Source: Taishania sp.
GTDB lineage: Bacteria > Bacteroidota > Bacteroidia > Flavobacteriales_D > Crocinitomicaceae
Length of the DNA: 64,000 bases
Direction: 5' to 3'
Assembly: GCA_030150045.1 (NCBI GenBank)
Contig: JASLGM010000026.1
Location: 61,136-125,135, forward strand
Part shown: in pieces, positions 8,266 to 18,050 of the stretch
Layout of the letters: every line of letters starts with the position of its first letter
How positions within the stretch are numbered: the first letter of the stretch is position 1
The notes under the pieces: model-generated
Told to the model about the DNA's origin: nothing
The model's database searches: none
The model's input: only the letters and a program-made list of their open reading frames with translations
Made by a program: the position numbers and the translations under genes

Positions 8266-8826
8266 ATGCAGATTTATATAAAAAATATGGTTTGCGACCG
8301 ATGTAAAATGGTTGTCGATAAAGAATTAAGGGATTTCGGATTGCTACCGCTCGAAGTCGATTTGGGAGTGGTCACCCTCGCTGAAAGTGAAATTGATGCG
8401 GTGAAAGACTCTTTGATTGCTCGACTTTCCGCCCTTGGATTTGAATGGATTGATGATAGAAAAGCAAAGTTAGTAGAGCAAATAAAGGCAATAGTTATTG
8501 CTTTTGTAAAAGAAATAGAAAATGGAAATAAGATCAATTTCTCTCACTTTTTAGAACAAAAAATCCCTTTGGAATATAATTATTTATCCAATGTTTTCAA
8601 GGAAGTGGAGCAAAATACCATTGAAAAATACTTGATCCTTCAAAAGACAGAACGCGTCAAAGAGTTACTACTTATTGATGGTATGCAATTGAATGAAATC
8701 GCTTACGTTTTGAATTATTCTAGTGTGGCATATCTAAGTAATCAATTTAAAAAAGTGACCGGATTAACGCCTTCAAACTTCAAAAAAGAAGGGGTGAAAG
8801 GACGTAAATCACTTGATACGCTGTAA
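8266..8826 (+). CDS. Transcriptional regulator joining an HMA-like CxxC segment to an AraC-type HTH
   Basis: The first ~65 residues of this 186-aa protein look like a small heavy-metal-associated domain with the metal-site motif MVCDRC (Cys10, Cys13) and a C-terminal GFEW turn. Residues ~120-175 form an AraC helix-turn-helix (VKELLLIDGMQLNEIAYVLN, then SVAYLSNQFKKVTGLTPS). Bacteroidota carry such regulators next to copA. The obvious role is to sense Cu(I) or a similar soft metal and control the downstream ATPase gene. The ligand is inferred, not shown. Confidence 0.8.
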   Translation: MQIYIKNMVCDRCKMVVDKELRDFGLLPLEVDLGVVTLAESEIDAVKDSLIARLSALGFEWIDDRKAKLVEQIKAIVIAFVKEIENGNKINFSHFLEQKIPLEYNYLSNVFKEVEQNTIEKYLILQKTERVKELLLIDGMQLNEIAYVLNYSSVAYLSNQFKKVTGLTPSNFKKEGVKGRKSLDTL

Positions 8827-8878
8827 ATGTTACAATATTTGACAAGAAAACTGTAATTCTTTTCTAAGCAAATCTGCG

Positions 8879-8886
8879 GAAATTTG
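8879..8886 (+). promoter_or_regulatory. Possible -7 element of copA
   Basis: GAAATTTG resembles TAnnTTTG except at its first base and lies 17 bases before the copA ATG. A separate promoter would allow metal control of copA by the upstream regulator. Confidence 0.35.
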
Positions 8887-8903
8887 TGTTTCAATTATAG
8901 AGC

Positions 8904-11315
8904 ATGAATACGCAACAAAATCAAACATATACTTTCCCTTTACCTAAGGAAAATGAAAGCATAGATTTCCCTCAGTTATATGAGTTTTTATCCCATAATA
9001 AAGAGGTAGCAACCTTTGATTTTGAGGAAGGAAAGGAAGCAGTAAAGCTTAAATTCGCCCCAAATGGAACCTTGAAATCTTTTGTTAATGCTTGGCGCCA
9101 AGAAGGATTTTCGCTGAAAACGGAATGGCTTCACTTTCCGGTTATGCAAATGAGTTGTGCCTCTTGTGCAGCAGGTATTGCGTCCGAAATGGAAGGGTAC
9201 GAAGGTGTTTTAGATGCTACAGTAAATTACGCGAATGCAAATATGCGATTGGAGGTGATTCCGACCTTGTTTTCAGAAGAGCATTTACAAGAATTTATTG
9301 CTGATTTAGGGTACGAATTGGTACGTGGGAAAGAACAGGATTCAACAGTGTTGGAAGATAAGTCAAAGGCAGCCTATCGAGCTTTGGCAAAAAACACTTT
9401 TTGGGGATCCGTATTTACACTTCCTGTTTTTTTCCTCGGAATGTTTTGGATGGATTTTCCTTATGCAAATGAAATTATGTGGGTTTTATCTACACCAGTT
9501 GTATTTTGGTTTGGACGATCGTTTTTCAAAAATGCATGGAAACAAATACAACATGGAAAAACCAATATGGATACTTTGGTAGCGTTAAGTACTGGAATTG
9601 CTTACGTTTTTAGTGTTTTCAATTTGTTTTTCGCAGATTATTTACATCAAAAAGGATTAGCACCTCATGTTTATTTTGAAGCATCGGCTGTAATCATTAC
9701 GTTTATTTTATTAGGGAAATGGTTGGAAGAGCGTGCAAAAGCAAATACAACATCCGCGTTACGAAAGTTAATGGGACTGCAAGTTAAATCTGCCCGAATC
9801 TTAAAAAACGGACAAGAAGTGGAAATACCTATTGCACAATTGATGGAAGAAGATTTGATTTTGGTGAAACCAGGAGAGAGAATTCCCGCTGACGGTCATT
9901 TGTATTCTGGACAATCTTATGTAGATGAGAGTATGTTGAGTGGTGAAGCCATTCCTGTATCTAAATCTGGTCAAGATTTCGTTTTCGCAGGGACATTAAA
10001 CCAATCAGGAAGTTTCGTTTTTCAGGCAGAAAAAATTGGTGATACTACCTTGTTAGCAGGAATAATTGATGCAGTGAAATTAGCACAAGGAAGTAATGTA
10101 CCGGTTCAAAAAAGAGTCGATAAAATAGCTTCGATATTTGTACCTATTGTTTTAGGACTTTCAATTCTCACCTTTTTTGTTTGGGGATTTTCGGGTGTAG
10201 AGAATCATTGGGCGCAAGGGTTGATTTCAGCTATAACGGTACTTGTTATTGCTTGTCCTTGTGCCTTAGGATTAGCAACACCAACAGCAATAATGGTTGG
10301 AATTGGGAAAGCTGCAAGTTCAGGTATGCTTATTAAAGATGCAACAAGTTTAGAATTAGCTGAAAAGTTAGATGTCCTTCTTTTAGATAAAACAGGCACA
10401 ATCACTGAAGGTAAACCTAAAGTAGATGAAATTGTTTGGTTTTCATTTGAAGAAGAACTAGAAAGTGTTTTGTTCAGCATGGAAAGTGCATCAGAGCATC
10501 CATTAGCTACAGCGGTGGTAAATCATTTGTCCACGGCTAAAAAACTCATATTATCCGATTTTGAAAGCATTACAGGTAAAGGAGTGAAAGCGGAGTTTGA
10601 TGGTTCTTCTTTCTTTTTAGGAAGTCCACGATTTATGGAAGAAAGCGACCTCCTTGTTTCGGTTGAACAACACAAATGTATTTTAGAATGGGAGCAACAA
10701 GCTAAAACAGTTATTTGCTTTTCAAAAGAGAAAGAGTTGCGTGCCATTATTGCGATTTCAGATCAAATAAAAGTGCATTCAAAAGAAGCAATTACAAGTA
10801 TGAAAGAAATGGGAATAGAAGTGATGATGTTGACAGGAGACAATCGCTTAACAGCCCAAGCCATTTCCAAAGCGGTGGGAATAACTACATTTCAAGCCGA
10901 AATGATGCCAGAAGACAAAGCAGAAGTTGTTCGTCAGCTTCAAGGAAAAGGGAAAATTGTGGGAATGGTTGGAGATGGAATCAATGACAGTACTGCCTTA
11001 GCAACAGCAGATGTTAGTATTGCTATGGGAAATGGAAGTGACATCGCAATGGATGTTGCCAACATTACGTTGTTAGGTTCAGACCTAATGAAAATTCCGC
11101 ATGTCATTCGTTTGTCAAGGCATACAGTAAATACCATTAAACAAAATTTATTTTGGGCATTCATTTACAATTTGATTGGGATTCCTATCGCCGCAGGCTT
11201 GTTGTATCCAAGTTTTGGTTTTTTACTAAATCCTATGATTGCGGGAGGTGCAATGGCTTTGAGTAGTGTAAGCGTGGTCAGTAATAGCTTACGTTTGAAA
11301 TGGAAAAAAATATAA
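8904..11315 (+). CDS. copA: Copper-type heavy-metal-translocating P1B ATPase
   Basis: Exports Cu(I) or a related soft metal across the inner membrane at the cost of ATP. The 803-aa chain has an N-terminal extension of ~75 residues with an HMA-like outline but no CxxC, then an HMA domain with MSCASC (~residue 85). Next come the membrane CPC motif in IACPCALGLATPT (~450), DKTGT phosphorylation site (~495), SEHPLATAV and GDGINDSTALA. The CPC plus the C-terminal transmembrane Asn and Ser/Met positions fit P1B-1. The HMA-AraC regulator precedes it and a CxxC chaperone follows. Confidence 0.93.
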   Translation: MNTQQNQTYTFPLPKENESIDFPQLYEFLSHNKEVATFDFEEGKEAVKLKFAPNGTLKSFVNAWRQEGFSLKTEWLHFPVMQMSCASCAAGIASEMEGYEGVLDATVNYANANMRLEVIPTLFSEEHLQEFIADLGYELVRGKEQDSTVLEDKSKAAYRALAKNTFWGSVFTLPVFFLGMFWMDFPYANEIMWVLSTPVVFWFGRSFFKNAWKQIQHGKTNMDTLVALSTGIAYVFSVFNLFFADYLHQKGLAPHVYFEASAVIITFILLGKWLEERAKANTTSALRKLMGLQVKSARILKNGQEVEIPIAQLMEEDLILVKPGERIPADGHLYSGQSYVDESMLSGEAIPVSKSGQDFVFAGTLNQSGSFVFQAEKIGDTTLLAGIIDAVKLAQGSNVPVQKRVDKIASIFVPIVLGLSILTFFVWGFSGVENHWAQGLISAITVLVIACPCALGLATPTAIMVGIGKAASSGMLIKDATSLELAEKLDVLLLDKTGTITEGKPKVDEIVWFSFEEELESVLFSMESASEHPLATAVVNHLSTAKKLILSDFESITGKGVKAEFDGSSFFLGSPRFMEESDLLVSVEQHKCILEWEQQAKTVICFSKEKELRAIIAISDQIKVHSKEAITSMKEMGIEVMMLTGDNRLTAQAISKAVGITTFQAEMMPEDKAEVVRQLQGKGKIVGMVGDGINDSTALATADVSIAMGNGSDIAMDVANITLLGSDLMKIPHVIRLSRHTVNTIKQNLFWAFIYNLIGIPIAAGLLYPSFGFLLNPMIAGGAMALSSVSVVSNSLRLKWKKI

Positions 11316-11331
11316 ATTAATAGTAGCAGAT

Positions 11332-11538
11332 ATGAAATACAGAACAACCTTAAAGTGCGCAGGATGCGTTTCGAAAATAGAACCGATTTTAGCCGCTTAT
11401 CCACAAGTGAAAAGTTGGGGAGTAGATTTGAAAATGAAGGAAAAAATTTTGAATTTGGAAGGAGAAAGCATTCCTTTCGATCAAATCGAAGAACAAATTA
11501 AATCACTAGGATTTGAGTTGGATCCTATAAAAGAATAG
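11332..11538 (+). CDS. Small HMA-domain metallochaperone (CopZ-like)
   Basis: A 68-aa stand-alone heavy-metal-associated domain with the metal site LKCAGC (Cys9, Cys12) and the usual beta-alpha-beta-beta-alpha-beta length. It lies 16 bases after copA and ends with a terminator, so it is the last gene of the copper group. It probably delivers Cu(I) to CopA. The usual Met before the first Cys is replaced by Lys. Confidence 0.85.
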   Translation: MKYRTTLKCAGCVSKIEPILAAYPQVKSWGVDLKMKEKILNLEGESIPFDQIEEQIKSLGFELDPIKE

Positions 11539-11542
11539 CATA

Positions 11543-11580
11543 AAAAAAGGAAACACGGGAAATCTGTGTTTCCTTTTTTT
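11543..11580 (+). terminator. Terminator closing the copper gene group
   Basis: Stem AAAAGGAAACAC / GTGTTTCCTTTT followed by a T-tract directly after the stop codon. Confidence 0.9.
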
Positions 11581-11667
11581 TGTAAAAATGTAGGAATCTA
11601 CCTTGTTGACTAATGTTAACATATCTAAATAAAATAAAAATTCGAGGTGTTGTTACATTCGGATTAT

Positions 11668-11675
11668 TAAATTTG
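11668..11675 (+). promoter_or_regulatory. -7 element upstream of the efflux gene group
   Basis: TAAATTTG matches TAnnTTTG exactly and lies 22 bases before the GTG start at 11698. Confidence 0.6.
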
Positions 11676-11697
11676 TCAAAAAAATAGAATAAGATAC

Positions 11698-12087
11698 GTG
11701 TTTACTTACACCAGATATTTAATCATAGGATTACTTTTCTTTGCAAAGTTGTCTTTTGCTGGTGCTGTGGTAGACGAAATTATTGATCACAATAAACGTC
11801 AAATTTCAGGGTCTTTTGAAGAGTATCTTTCTTTATTGGAAGATGTTGATTTTGGAATGGGCGTAGATGTTGTTGAATTAGATGGGATTCAAAGTTCTAC
11901 AAATAACAATAGACGATCAGACAATTCTACCTTAACGAAAGACAATCAATTCTTTAGTGATTATATTTTTCTTTTTAATTTGCATCCAAAAAAGCAATTA
12001 AAAGCCAAAGAAAATTCCTTTTTTAGTACAGCGATTCCTTCATGTAGGGAACATTTTTTTGCGGTACATCGTATGTGCCCATTCTAA
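11698..12087 (+). CDS. Small secreted protein with a C-terminal Cys/His motif
   Basis: A 129-aa product with a clear signal peptide (YLIIGLLFFAKLSFAG) and a GTG start placed 22 bases after a good -7 element. The central part is acidic, then Asn/Ser-rich. The last 14 residues hold the mirror-symmetric C-x2-H-x4-H-x2-C pattern (C116, H119, H124, C127), which could bind a metal. No family is recognised. Its position between the copper genes and the RND efflux operon suits an accessory envelope protein, but this is inference. Confidence 0.6.
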   Translation: MFTYTRYLIIGLLFFAKLSFAGAVVDEIIDHNKRQISGSFEEYLSLLEDVDFGMGVDVVELDGIQSSTNNNRRSDNSTLTKDNQFFSDYIFLFNLHPKKQLKAKENSFFSTAIPSCREHFFAVHRMCPF

Positions 12088-12176
12088 TTATTTTTTTTAG
12101 ATACAATCGCTTTTATTTCAGCTGATTACGGCTTTCTTATTACTAAAAATTTTACAACATCATTTATTAAATAAAT

Positions 12177-13280
12177 ATGAAATTTTCCTATTGGTTTTTA
12201 CCAGTTGCGATGGTTCTTGTTGGTTGCAGTAACTCCAACACGAATAGCAATGACGATGCATCAAAAACAGTTCCAACCTTATATGTTACAGAAGTTGACA
12301 CCTTGATTAACAATGTGTTTGTAACTGATATTCAGGCAAAGAAAAATGTTGAAATTCATGCTCTAATCGCAGGGTTATTACAAAAAGTACATGTAAACGA
12401 AGGGCAGAAAGTGAAAAAAGGACAATTGATGTTCAAAATCTCTGATCTTCAATTACAAATCGATTTACAAAAAGCGGTTGCTATTCAAAAATCAGTGAAA
12501 GCTGAATTGAAGATTGCTAGTGTAGAGTTAAAACAAATGCAAACTTTGTTTGACAAAAATGTAATTGCGGATAATGAATTGGAGTTAGCGAAAGCAAAAC
12601 ATCAAGCTGCTGAAGCTAAATTAGAGCAAGCAAGTGCTGAAATAAGCGGAATAAAACAATTGATCGCTTATACCGAAATTACAGCACCTTTCGATGGAAT
12701 CATTGACCGTATTCCCTTGAAAGAAGGAAGTTTGGTACAAGTTGGAAGTTTGCTAACTACTGTCTCAGAATTAGATGAAGTTTATGCTTATTTTCCAATT
12801 TCGGAAGATTATTATTTCAATTTGGTTAAGGATGAAAGTTTAGCACGTTCAGGACAAATCACTTTGATATTACCAAACGGTGAAGCATTTGAATTTAAAG
12901 GACAAATAGAATCTGCAGAAGGTGAAATCGACCGCGCAACAGGCTCTATTTCATTTAAAGCTAAGTTCCCAAATCCACAAGGAATTATTAAGCACGGAAC
13001 ATCAGGTAAACTTCTGATCCAAGAGGAAAAGAAACAAGCTATTATTGTTCCTCAAAAAGCAGTTTTTGCGATTCAAGATCGTTTTTATGTTTTCGTTGTG
13101 AACAAGAACACAAAGAAAGTAAAACAGAAACAAGTTGAAATCGGTAATACTTTATCAAAAGAATACTTGATTAAATCAGGATTAGAATCAGGTGATTTAA
13201 TTGTTGTTGAAGGTACTCAGTCATTAAGAGATGGTGATTTGGTTAAGCCTACAAAGTATAAAAGCGTAGCTACTCATTAG
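12177..13280 (+). CDS. RND efflux periplasmic adaptor (membrane fusion protein)
   Basis: A lipoprotein of 367 aa (lipobox VGCS near residue 17). It has the split lipoyl motif (IHALIAGLLQKVHVNEGQ and later ITAPFDGIIDRIPLKEGSLV) around a coiled-coil hairpin, then beta-barrel and membrane-proximal domains. It links the pump at 13301 to the outer-membrane channel at 16416. The three genes follow one another closely and form one operon. Substrates are unknown; the HAE-1 type pump suggests drugs, bile-like compounds or detergents rather than metals. Confidence 0.93.
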   Translation: MKFSYWFLPVAMVLVGCSNSNTNSNDDASKTVPTLYVTEVDTLINNVFVTDIQAKKNVEIHALIAGLLQKVHVNEGQKVKKGQLMFKISDLQLQIDLQKAVAIQKSVKAELKIASVELKQMQTLFDKNVIADNELELAKAKHQAAEAKLEQASAEISGIKQLIAYTEITAPFDGIIDRIPLKEGSLVQVGSLLTTVSELDEVYAYFPISEDYYFNLVKDESLARSGQITLILPNGEAFEFKGQIESAEGEIDRATGSISFKAKFPNPQGIIKHGTSGKLLIQEEKKQAIIVPQKAVFAIQDRFYVFVVNKNTKKVKQKQVEIGNTLSKEYLIKSGLESGDLIVVEGTQSLRDGDLVKPTKYKSVATH

Positions 13281-13300
13281 TATAAAATAAGATTTTTATC

Positions 13301-16300
13301 ATGATTGAAACATTTATCAAACGAAAAGTATTTTCGTTAGTTATTTCTATCGTAATTGTATTGATGGGGCTTTTATCGCTTTTCAGTCTTCCAATTACGC
13401 AATTCCCTGATATCGTTCCACCATCTGTATTGGTGACGGCGCGCTATCAAGGAGCAAATGCTGAAGTTGCCGTAGACGCGGTTGCTTTACCTCTAGAAAG
13501 AGCCATTAATGGTGTTCCAGGAATGACCTATATGACTTCTGTCGCTTCAAATGACGGCGTTGTAATGGTTAATATTTACTTTGAAGTAGGGACAGATCCT
13601 GACGTTGCTGCAATTAACGTACAAAACAGGGTTGCAATTGTTATTGATGAGTTACCCGAAGAAGTAATTCGTGCTGGGGTCGTTACGGAAAAGGAAGTAA
13701 ACTCAATGTTGATGTATTTAAATATCATCAGTACAGATGATAACGTAGATGAACAGTTTATTTTTAATTATACAGATATTAATGTCCTACAAGAGTTAAA
13801 ACGTATTGACGGAGTAGGGCGTGCAGAAATCATGGGCCAGAAAGAATACTCCATGCGTGTATGGTTGGATCCCGAAAAAATGATGGCCTATAATATCTCT
13901 GCAGATGATGTTGTAAGCGCATTGAGAGCACAAAACGTTGCTGCAGCCCCTGGTAAAGTGGGTGAAACCTCAGGTAAATTGGATAGTCAATTACAATATG
14001 TAATAAAATACAAAGGGAAATTTAAAGAACCTGCTGAATACGCTGATATTCCTGTAAGATCTAATTCTGATGGAACGATTTTGAAAATCAAAGACATTGC
14101 TAAAGTTGAATTTGGTGCCATGTCCTATGGAATGATTTCCAAAACGGACGGAAAACCGTCAGCTTCTATCATGATGAAGCAAAGACCTGGTTCAAACGCA
14201 TCGGAGGTAATAAAAAATGTAAAGGAAAAAATGACGGAACTTAAAGAAACGTCTTTCCCTCCAGGTATGGACTTTACACTCGCTTATGATGTTTCCAATT
14301 TCTTAGATGCTTCCATTCACGAAGTATTGAAAACGTTGATTGAAGCGTTTATTTTAGTAGCGTTAGTGGTTTTCTTATTCCTTCAAGATTGGAGGTCAAC
14401 TTTGATTCCAATCTTAGCCGTTCCTGTTTCCTTAATTGGATCGTTTGCGTTCATGTCTGCTATGGACTTCTCTATTAACTTGTTGACATTGTTCGCTCTA
14501 GTTTTAGCAATTGGTATTGTGGTCGATGACGCGATTGTGGTCGTGGAAGCCGTCCATGTAAAGCTTTCACAAGGGCTTAGTCCTTATGAAGCAACAGTTG
14601 AAGCGATGAAAGAAATCACGGGGGCGGTAATCGCAATCACAATTGTAATGGCTGCCGTATTTATTCCTGTAGCATTCTTAGATGGACCTGTTGGGGTTTT
14701 TTATAGACAATTTTCCTTGACGCTGGCGGTGAGTATCTTTATTTCAGGTGTAAACGCATTAACATTAACCCCGGTTTTATGTACGATTATCTTAAAACCA
14801 CATGATGCTCATAGCAGTAAAGGTTTGTTGGCTCGTTTTTTTAAAGCATTTAACACTGGATTTGATAAGGTCACTTTTGGATACACTAAAGTATTGCGCA
14901 AATTTGCTGTGCGTAAAGTGGTAACATTAGGATTACTCGTTCTTTTCTTTTTCCTAGCTTTTGGAATGGGGAAAATGGTCCCGTCAGGATTTATTCCAAT
15001 GGAAGATCAAGGTATGGTTTATGTGGATGTACGAACTCCTCCAGGAGCGACTGTGGAGAGAACAGGTGCTGTGTTGGACGAAATATCACGTATCGCTAAA
15101 TCAATGAAAGGAGTAGATAACGTAACTACACTTGCTGGATATAGTATTGTGACTGAGGTTGCTGGGTCTTCTTTTGGAATGGGAATGGTCAATCTAGATC
15201 CATGGAGTGAACGGGATTTTGATATGTGGCAATTTATTGAGGAACTCAAGAAAAAATTAAAACATATCTCTGATGCAGAAATAGAGATATTTGCACCTCC
15301 AACTGTTCCTGGATTTGGAAATACTTCTGGTTATGAATTGAGATTGAAAGACAGATCAAGAGTGTCTATTGAACAAATGGACAAAGTGAATAAAGAATTT
15401 GTAACTGCCTTGAATAAAGCACCAGAATTACAAAGTAACTTCTCTTCCTTTGATGCTTCATATCCACAATTTATGATTCATATTGATTACGATATGGCTG
15501 CAAAAAAAGGTGTTTCTGTTTCCAATGCAATGAATACACTAGAAACTTTGTTGGGGTCTTATTATGCCACAAACTTTATTCGTTTCCAACAGATGTATAA
15601 AGTAATGGTGCAAGCTGGACCTGAGTTCCGACAAAACCCTGAAAGCATTCTGAGTATGTACACGAAAAATAACGCAGGTGAGATGGTTCCGTTTTCTACT
15701 TTTATTCGTTTAGAACGTATTTACGGACCTGAAATTCTTACCCGATATAATATGTATGCTTCTGCAATGATTAATGGGGAGCCATCTGCTGGATATTCTT
15801 CTGGACAAGCTATTGATGCAGTAGAAAAAATTGCTAAAGAAAAACTTCCTCGTGGATTCGAAATTGAATGGTCAGGAATGACACGTGAGGAAATCCTATC
15901 AGGAAATCAAACCGTGTACATTTTCGGTTTGTGTATTCTTTTCGTTTACCTCGTGTTGTCCGCTCAGTACGAAAGTTTCTTATTACCATTGGCGGTGTTA
16001 TTAAGCTTGCCTACTGGTTTGTTTGGAGCCTACTTCTTACTTTGGCTAACCGGATTGCAGAACAATATCTACGCACAAGTGGCCGTGGTCATGTTGATTG
16101 GTTTATTGGCTAAAAATGCCATCCTTATTGTAGAGTTTGCCCTGCAACGCTACCATGAAACGGGCGAAATTTACGAAGCTGCTATCGAAGGAGCAAAAGA
16201 AAGGTTTAGACCTATCTTAATGACTTCATTTGCTTTTGTTGCGGGATTAGTTCCATTATGTATCGCAAGTGGTGCAGGGGCAGTAGGAAACCGCTCCATC

Positions 16301-16414
16301 GGAACCGCAGCAGCTGGGGGAATGCTTATTGGAACACTTTTCGGATTGGTAATCATTCCAGGTTTATACATCATTTTCGCCAAACTACAATTTGGCTCGA
16401 AAAAGAAGAATTAA
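13301..16414 (+). CDS. RND (HAE-1/AcrB-type) multidrug efflux permease
   Basis: Inner-membrane proton-driven exporter of 1037 aa with the twelve-helix RND layout and two large periplasmic loops. The proton-relay motif GIVVDDAIVVVE carries the adjacent Asp pair at about residues 408-409, and the matching Lys lies in LIGLLAKNAILIVEFA. The N terminus (KRKVFSLVISIVIVLMGLLS) and QFPDIVPPSV are typical of AcrB relatives. It functions with the adaptor at 12177 and the channel at 16416. Confidence 0.95.
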   Translation: MIETFIKRKVFSLVISIVIVLMGLLSLFSLPITQFPDIVPPSVLVTARYQGANAEVAVDAVALPLERAINGVPGMTYMTSVASNDGVVMVNIYFEVGTDPDVAAINVQNRVAIVIDELPEEVIRAGVVTEKEVNSMLMYLNIISTDDNVDEQFIFNYTDINVLQELKRIDGVGRAEIMGQKEYSMRVWLDPEKMMAYNISADDVVSALRAQNVAAAPGKVGETSGKLDSQLQYVIKYKGKFKEPAEYADIPVRSNSDGTILKIKDIAKVEFGAMSYGMISKTDGKPSASIMMKQRPGSNASEVIKNVKEKMTELKETSFPPGMDFTLAYDVSNFLDASIHEVLKTLIEAFILVALVVFLFLQDWRSTLIPILAVPVSLIGSFAFMSAMDFSINLLTLFALVLAIGIVVDDAIVVVEAVHVKLSQGLSPYEATVEAMKEITGAVIAITIVMAAVFIPVAFLDGPVGVFYRQFSLTLAVSIFISGVNALTLTPVLCTIILKPHDAHSSKGLLARFFKAFNTGFDKVTFGYTKVLRKFAVRKVVTLGLLVLFFFLAFGMGKMVPSGFIPMEDQGMVYVDVRTPPGATVERTGAVLDEISRIAKSMKGVDNVTTLAGYSIVTEVAGSSFGMGMVNLDPWSERDFDMWQFIEELKKKLKHISDAEIEIFAPPTVPGFGNTSGYELRLKDRSRVSIEQMDKVNKEFVTALNKAPELQSNFSSFDASYPQFMIHIDYDMAAKKGVSVSNAMNTLETLLGSYYATNFIRFQQMYKVMVQAGPEFRQNPESILSMYTKNNAGEMVPFSTFIRLERIYGPEILTRYNMYASAMINGEPSAGYSSGQAIDAVEKIAKEKLPRGFEIEWSGMTREEILSGNQTVYIFGLCILFVYLVLSAQYESFLLPLAVLLSLPTGLFGAYFLLWLTGLQNNIYAQVAVVMLIGLLAKNAILIVEFALQRYHETGEIYEAAIEGAKERFRPILMTSFAFVAGLVPLCIASGAGAVGNRSIGTAAAGGMLIGTLFGLVIIPGLYIIFAKLQFGSKKKN

Positions 16415-16415
16415 T

Positions 16416-17852
16416 ATGAGAAATATACTTTATTTAGCAAGTGGCTTATTATTATTGACCGCTTGCTCGGTGAGCAAAAATATGGAGGAAACGCACAAGA
16501 AATTGGAAGTGCCCTCCCAGGTAAACAACATTCAATTAGATACCGTAACTACTTTTGTTGCACCTACAATTGAAACGTTCTTTGCTGATCCAGGATTGAT
16601 AGCGCTGTATAACGTTGTCAAAAATTCAAACTTGGATTATCAAATTGTGCAAGAACGAATTGCCATTGCAAATCAATATTTGAAAAGGAGTAAATTAGCT
16701 TTACTTCCTTCGTTAAATGCAAGGCTTGGAGCTTCAGGAACAAAATTTGGTGAGTATACCATGGAAGGCGTGGGTAATAAAGAAACCAACATTTCACCAA
16801 CTATTTCAGATAATGAAAGAGTGAACACAAACATAACTCCAGATTTATACCTTGGTCTACAAGCAAATTGGGAAATCGATGTTTGGGGAAAGCTGAGAAA
16901 CGAGAAAAAAGCCGCACAGCAAAAGTTTTTCGCTTCACACGAAGGACTTAAATTATTGAAAGTGGAAGTATTCACAAACCTTGCCGTGTTGTATTACGAC
17001 CTGATCGCATTGGATAAACAGTTGAAGATTTATGAAGACAACTTGATCATTCAAGAAAAAGCTTCTGAAATTATCTTGGCTCAACGTTCTACAGGAAAAG
17101 CAACAGAATTGGCTGTGCAATCGTTCTTGGCGCAGAATAACAATTTGAAAGCATCTATTGAAGCTATCAAATCAGATATTTTTGAAAAGGAAAGAGCCAT
17201 TTTAGCTTTAGCAGGAGTGTATAATGGAGAGGTATTGCGTTCCGATAATTTTATCAACAAACAGTTGACTTATTTGAATGCTATGCACAACGTCGATACA
17301 ATCATTCATTGTCGTCCTGATGTGAAAAAAGCTTACTTGGAATTCGGAGCTTCTTTGCATCAAGTAAAAGCTTCCCGTGCAGCGTTTTACCCCAAAATAG
17401 AAATCGGTGGTTTTATCGCTATGAATGCATTTAAAGGAAATGTTTGGTTTAATCCAGGGTCGCTGGCTTGGCAATTTTTAGGGAATTTAACAGCACCAAT
17501 TTTCAATCAAGGGGAATTGAGAATGCGATATAATATTGCAAATAGTGAACAGAATATTGCCTTTATCGAGTACCGAAAATCCGTTTTGGGAGCCTATAAC
17601 GAACTTAGCGCCATGCTAAATCAGTTAGAAGCTAACCAAAAAATCCTAACGCTTAAAGAGCAAGAAGTAGGATATTTGGATAGGGGTGTTGAGGTGGCTA
17701 ATGACTTGTATATCACTGGATACGCGAATTATTTAGAAATCATTACCGCACAGAAAACAAGTCTTTCTGCACAGTTAGAATACGTGGATTATCAGTTGAG
17801 AAGCTCTCGAGCACTTGTGAAATTGTACAAAGCATTGGGAGGAACAATGTAA
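16416..17852 (+). CDS. TolC/OprM-type outer-membrane efflux lipoprotein
   Basis: The 478-aa chain starts at the ATG directly after the pump stop codon. An upstream TTG at 16392 would remove the signal peptide from the N terminus. It has a lipobox LTAC (Cys near 17) and two outer-membrane-efflux repeats (e.g. LQANWEIDVWGKLRNEKKA, which is characteristic of NodT-type factors). It provides the outer-membrane channel for the RND pump. A terminator follows. Confidence 0.93.
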   Translation: MRNILYLASGLLLLTACSVSKNMEETHKKLEVPSQVNNIQLDTVTTFVAPTIETFFADPGLIALYNVVKNSNLDYQIVQERIAIANQYLKRSKLALLPSLNARLGASGTKFGEYTMEGVGNKETNISPTISDNERVNTNITPDLYLGLQANWEIDVWGKLRNEKKAAQQKFFASHEGLKLLKVEVFTNLAVLYYDLIALDKQLKIYEDNLIIQEKASEIILAQRSTGKATELAVQSFLAQNNNLKASIEAIKSDIFEKERAILALAGVYNGEVLRSDNFINKQLTYLNAMHNVDTIIHCRPDVKKAYLEFGASLHQVKASRAAFYPKIEIGGFIAMNAFKGNVWFNPGSLAWQFLGNLTAPIFNQGELRMRYNIANSEQNIAFIEYRKSVLGAYNELSAMLNQLEANQKILTLKEQEVGYLDRGVEVANDLYITGYANYLEIITAQKTSLSAQLEYVDYQLRSSRALVKLYKALGGTM

Positions 17853-17871
17853 AACGAAAATTAAATAAAGG

Positions 17872-17901
17872 AAAGGAGGTAAGCAATTGCCTCCTTTTTT
17901 T
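17872..17901 (+). terminator. Terminator of the RND efflux operon
   Basis: Stem AAAGGAGG.../...CCTCCTTT with a seven-base T-tract, about 20 bases after the stop codon. Confidence 0.8.
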
Positions 17902-17929
17902 ATGCATACCTTTTTGCAATTTTTCTTTA

Positions 17930-18050
17930 GGGCGTTACCTTGCCAAATACTTGGCAAGGTCAGGCTTTTCGTTACTAGTCCGCTTTATCCCCAAAAAAAA
18001 ATGGGAATAAATGCGGGCTATTCACTGCAATCCTTAACGCGGAAATCTCT
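17930..18050 (-). repeat. Structured intergenic repeat R2, copy 1
   Basis: On the minus strand it reads GCGTTAAGGATTGCAGTG, then GAATAGCCCGC, ACTAGTAACGAAAAGCC, hairpin CCTTGCC/GGCAAGG, and ends AACGCCC. The ends pair (GCGTT/AACGC). The rest of the gap to 18225 (18051-18224) shows no gene. Confidence 0.8.

Noticed and set aside
12177..17852. Assigning the RND operon to copper/silver efflux (CusCBA) because of the nearby copA
   Set aside because: The pump is of the HAE-1 (AcrB) type and the adaptor lacks Cus-type Met motifs; a terminator separates it from the copper genes.
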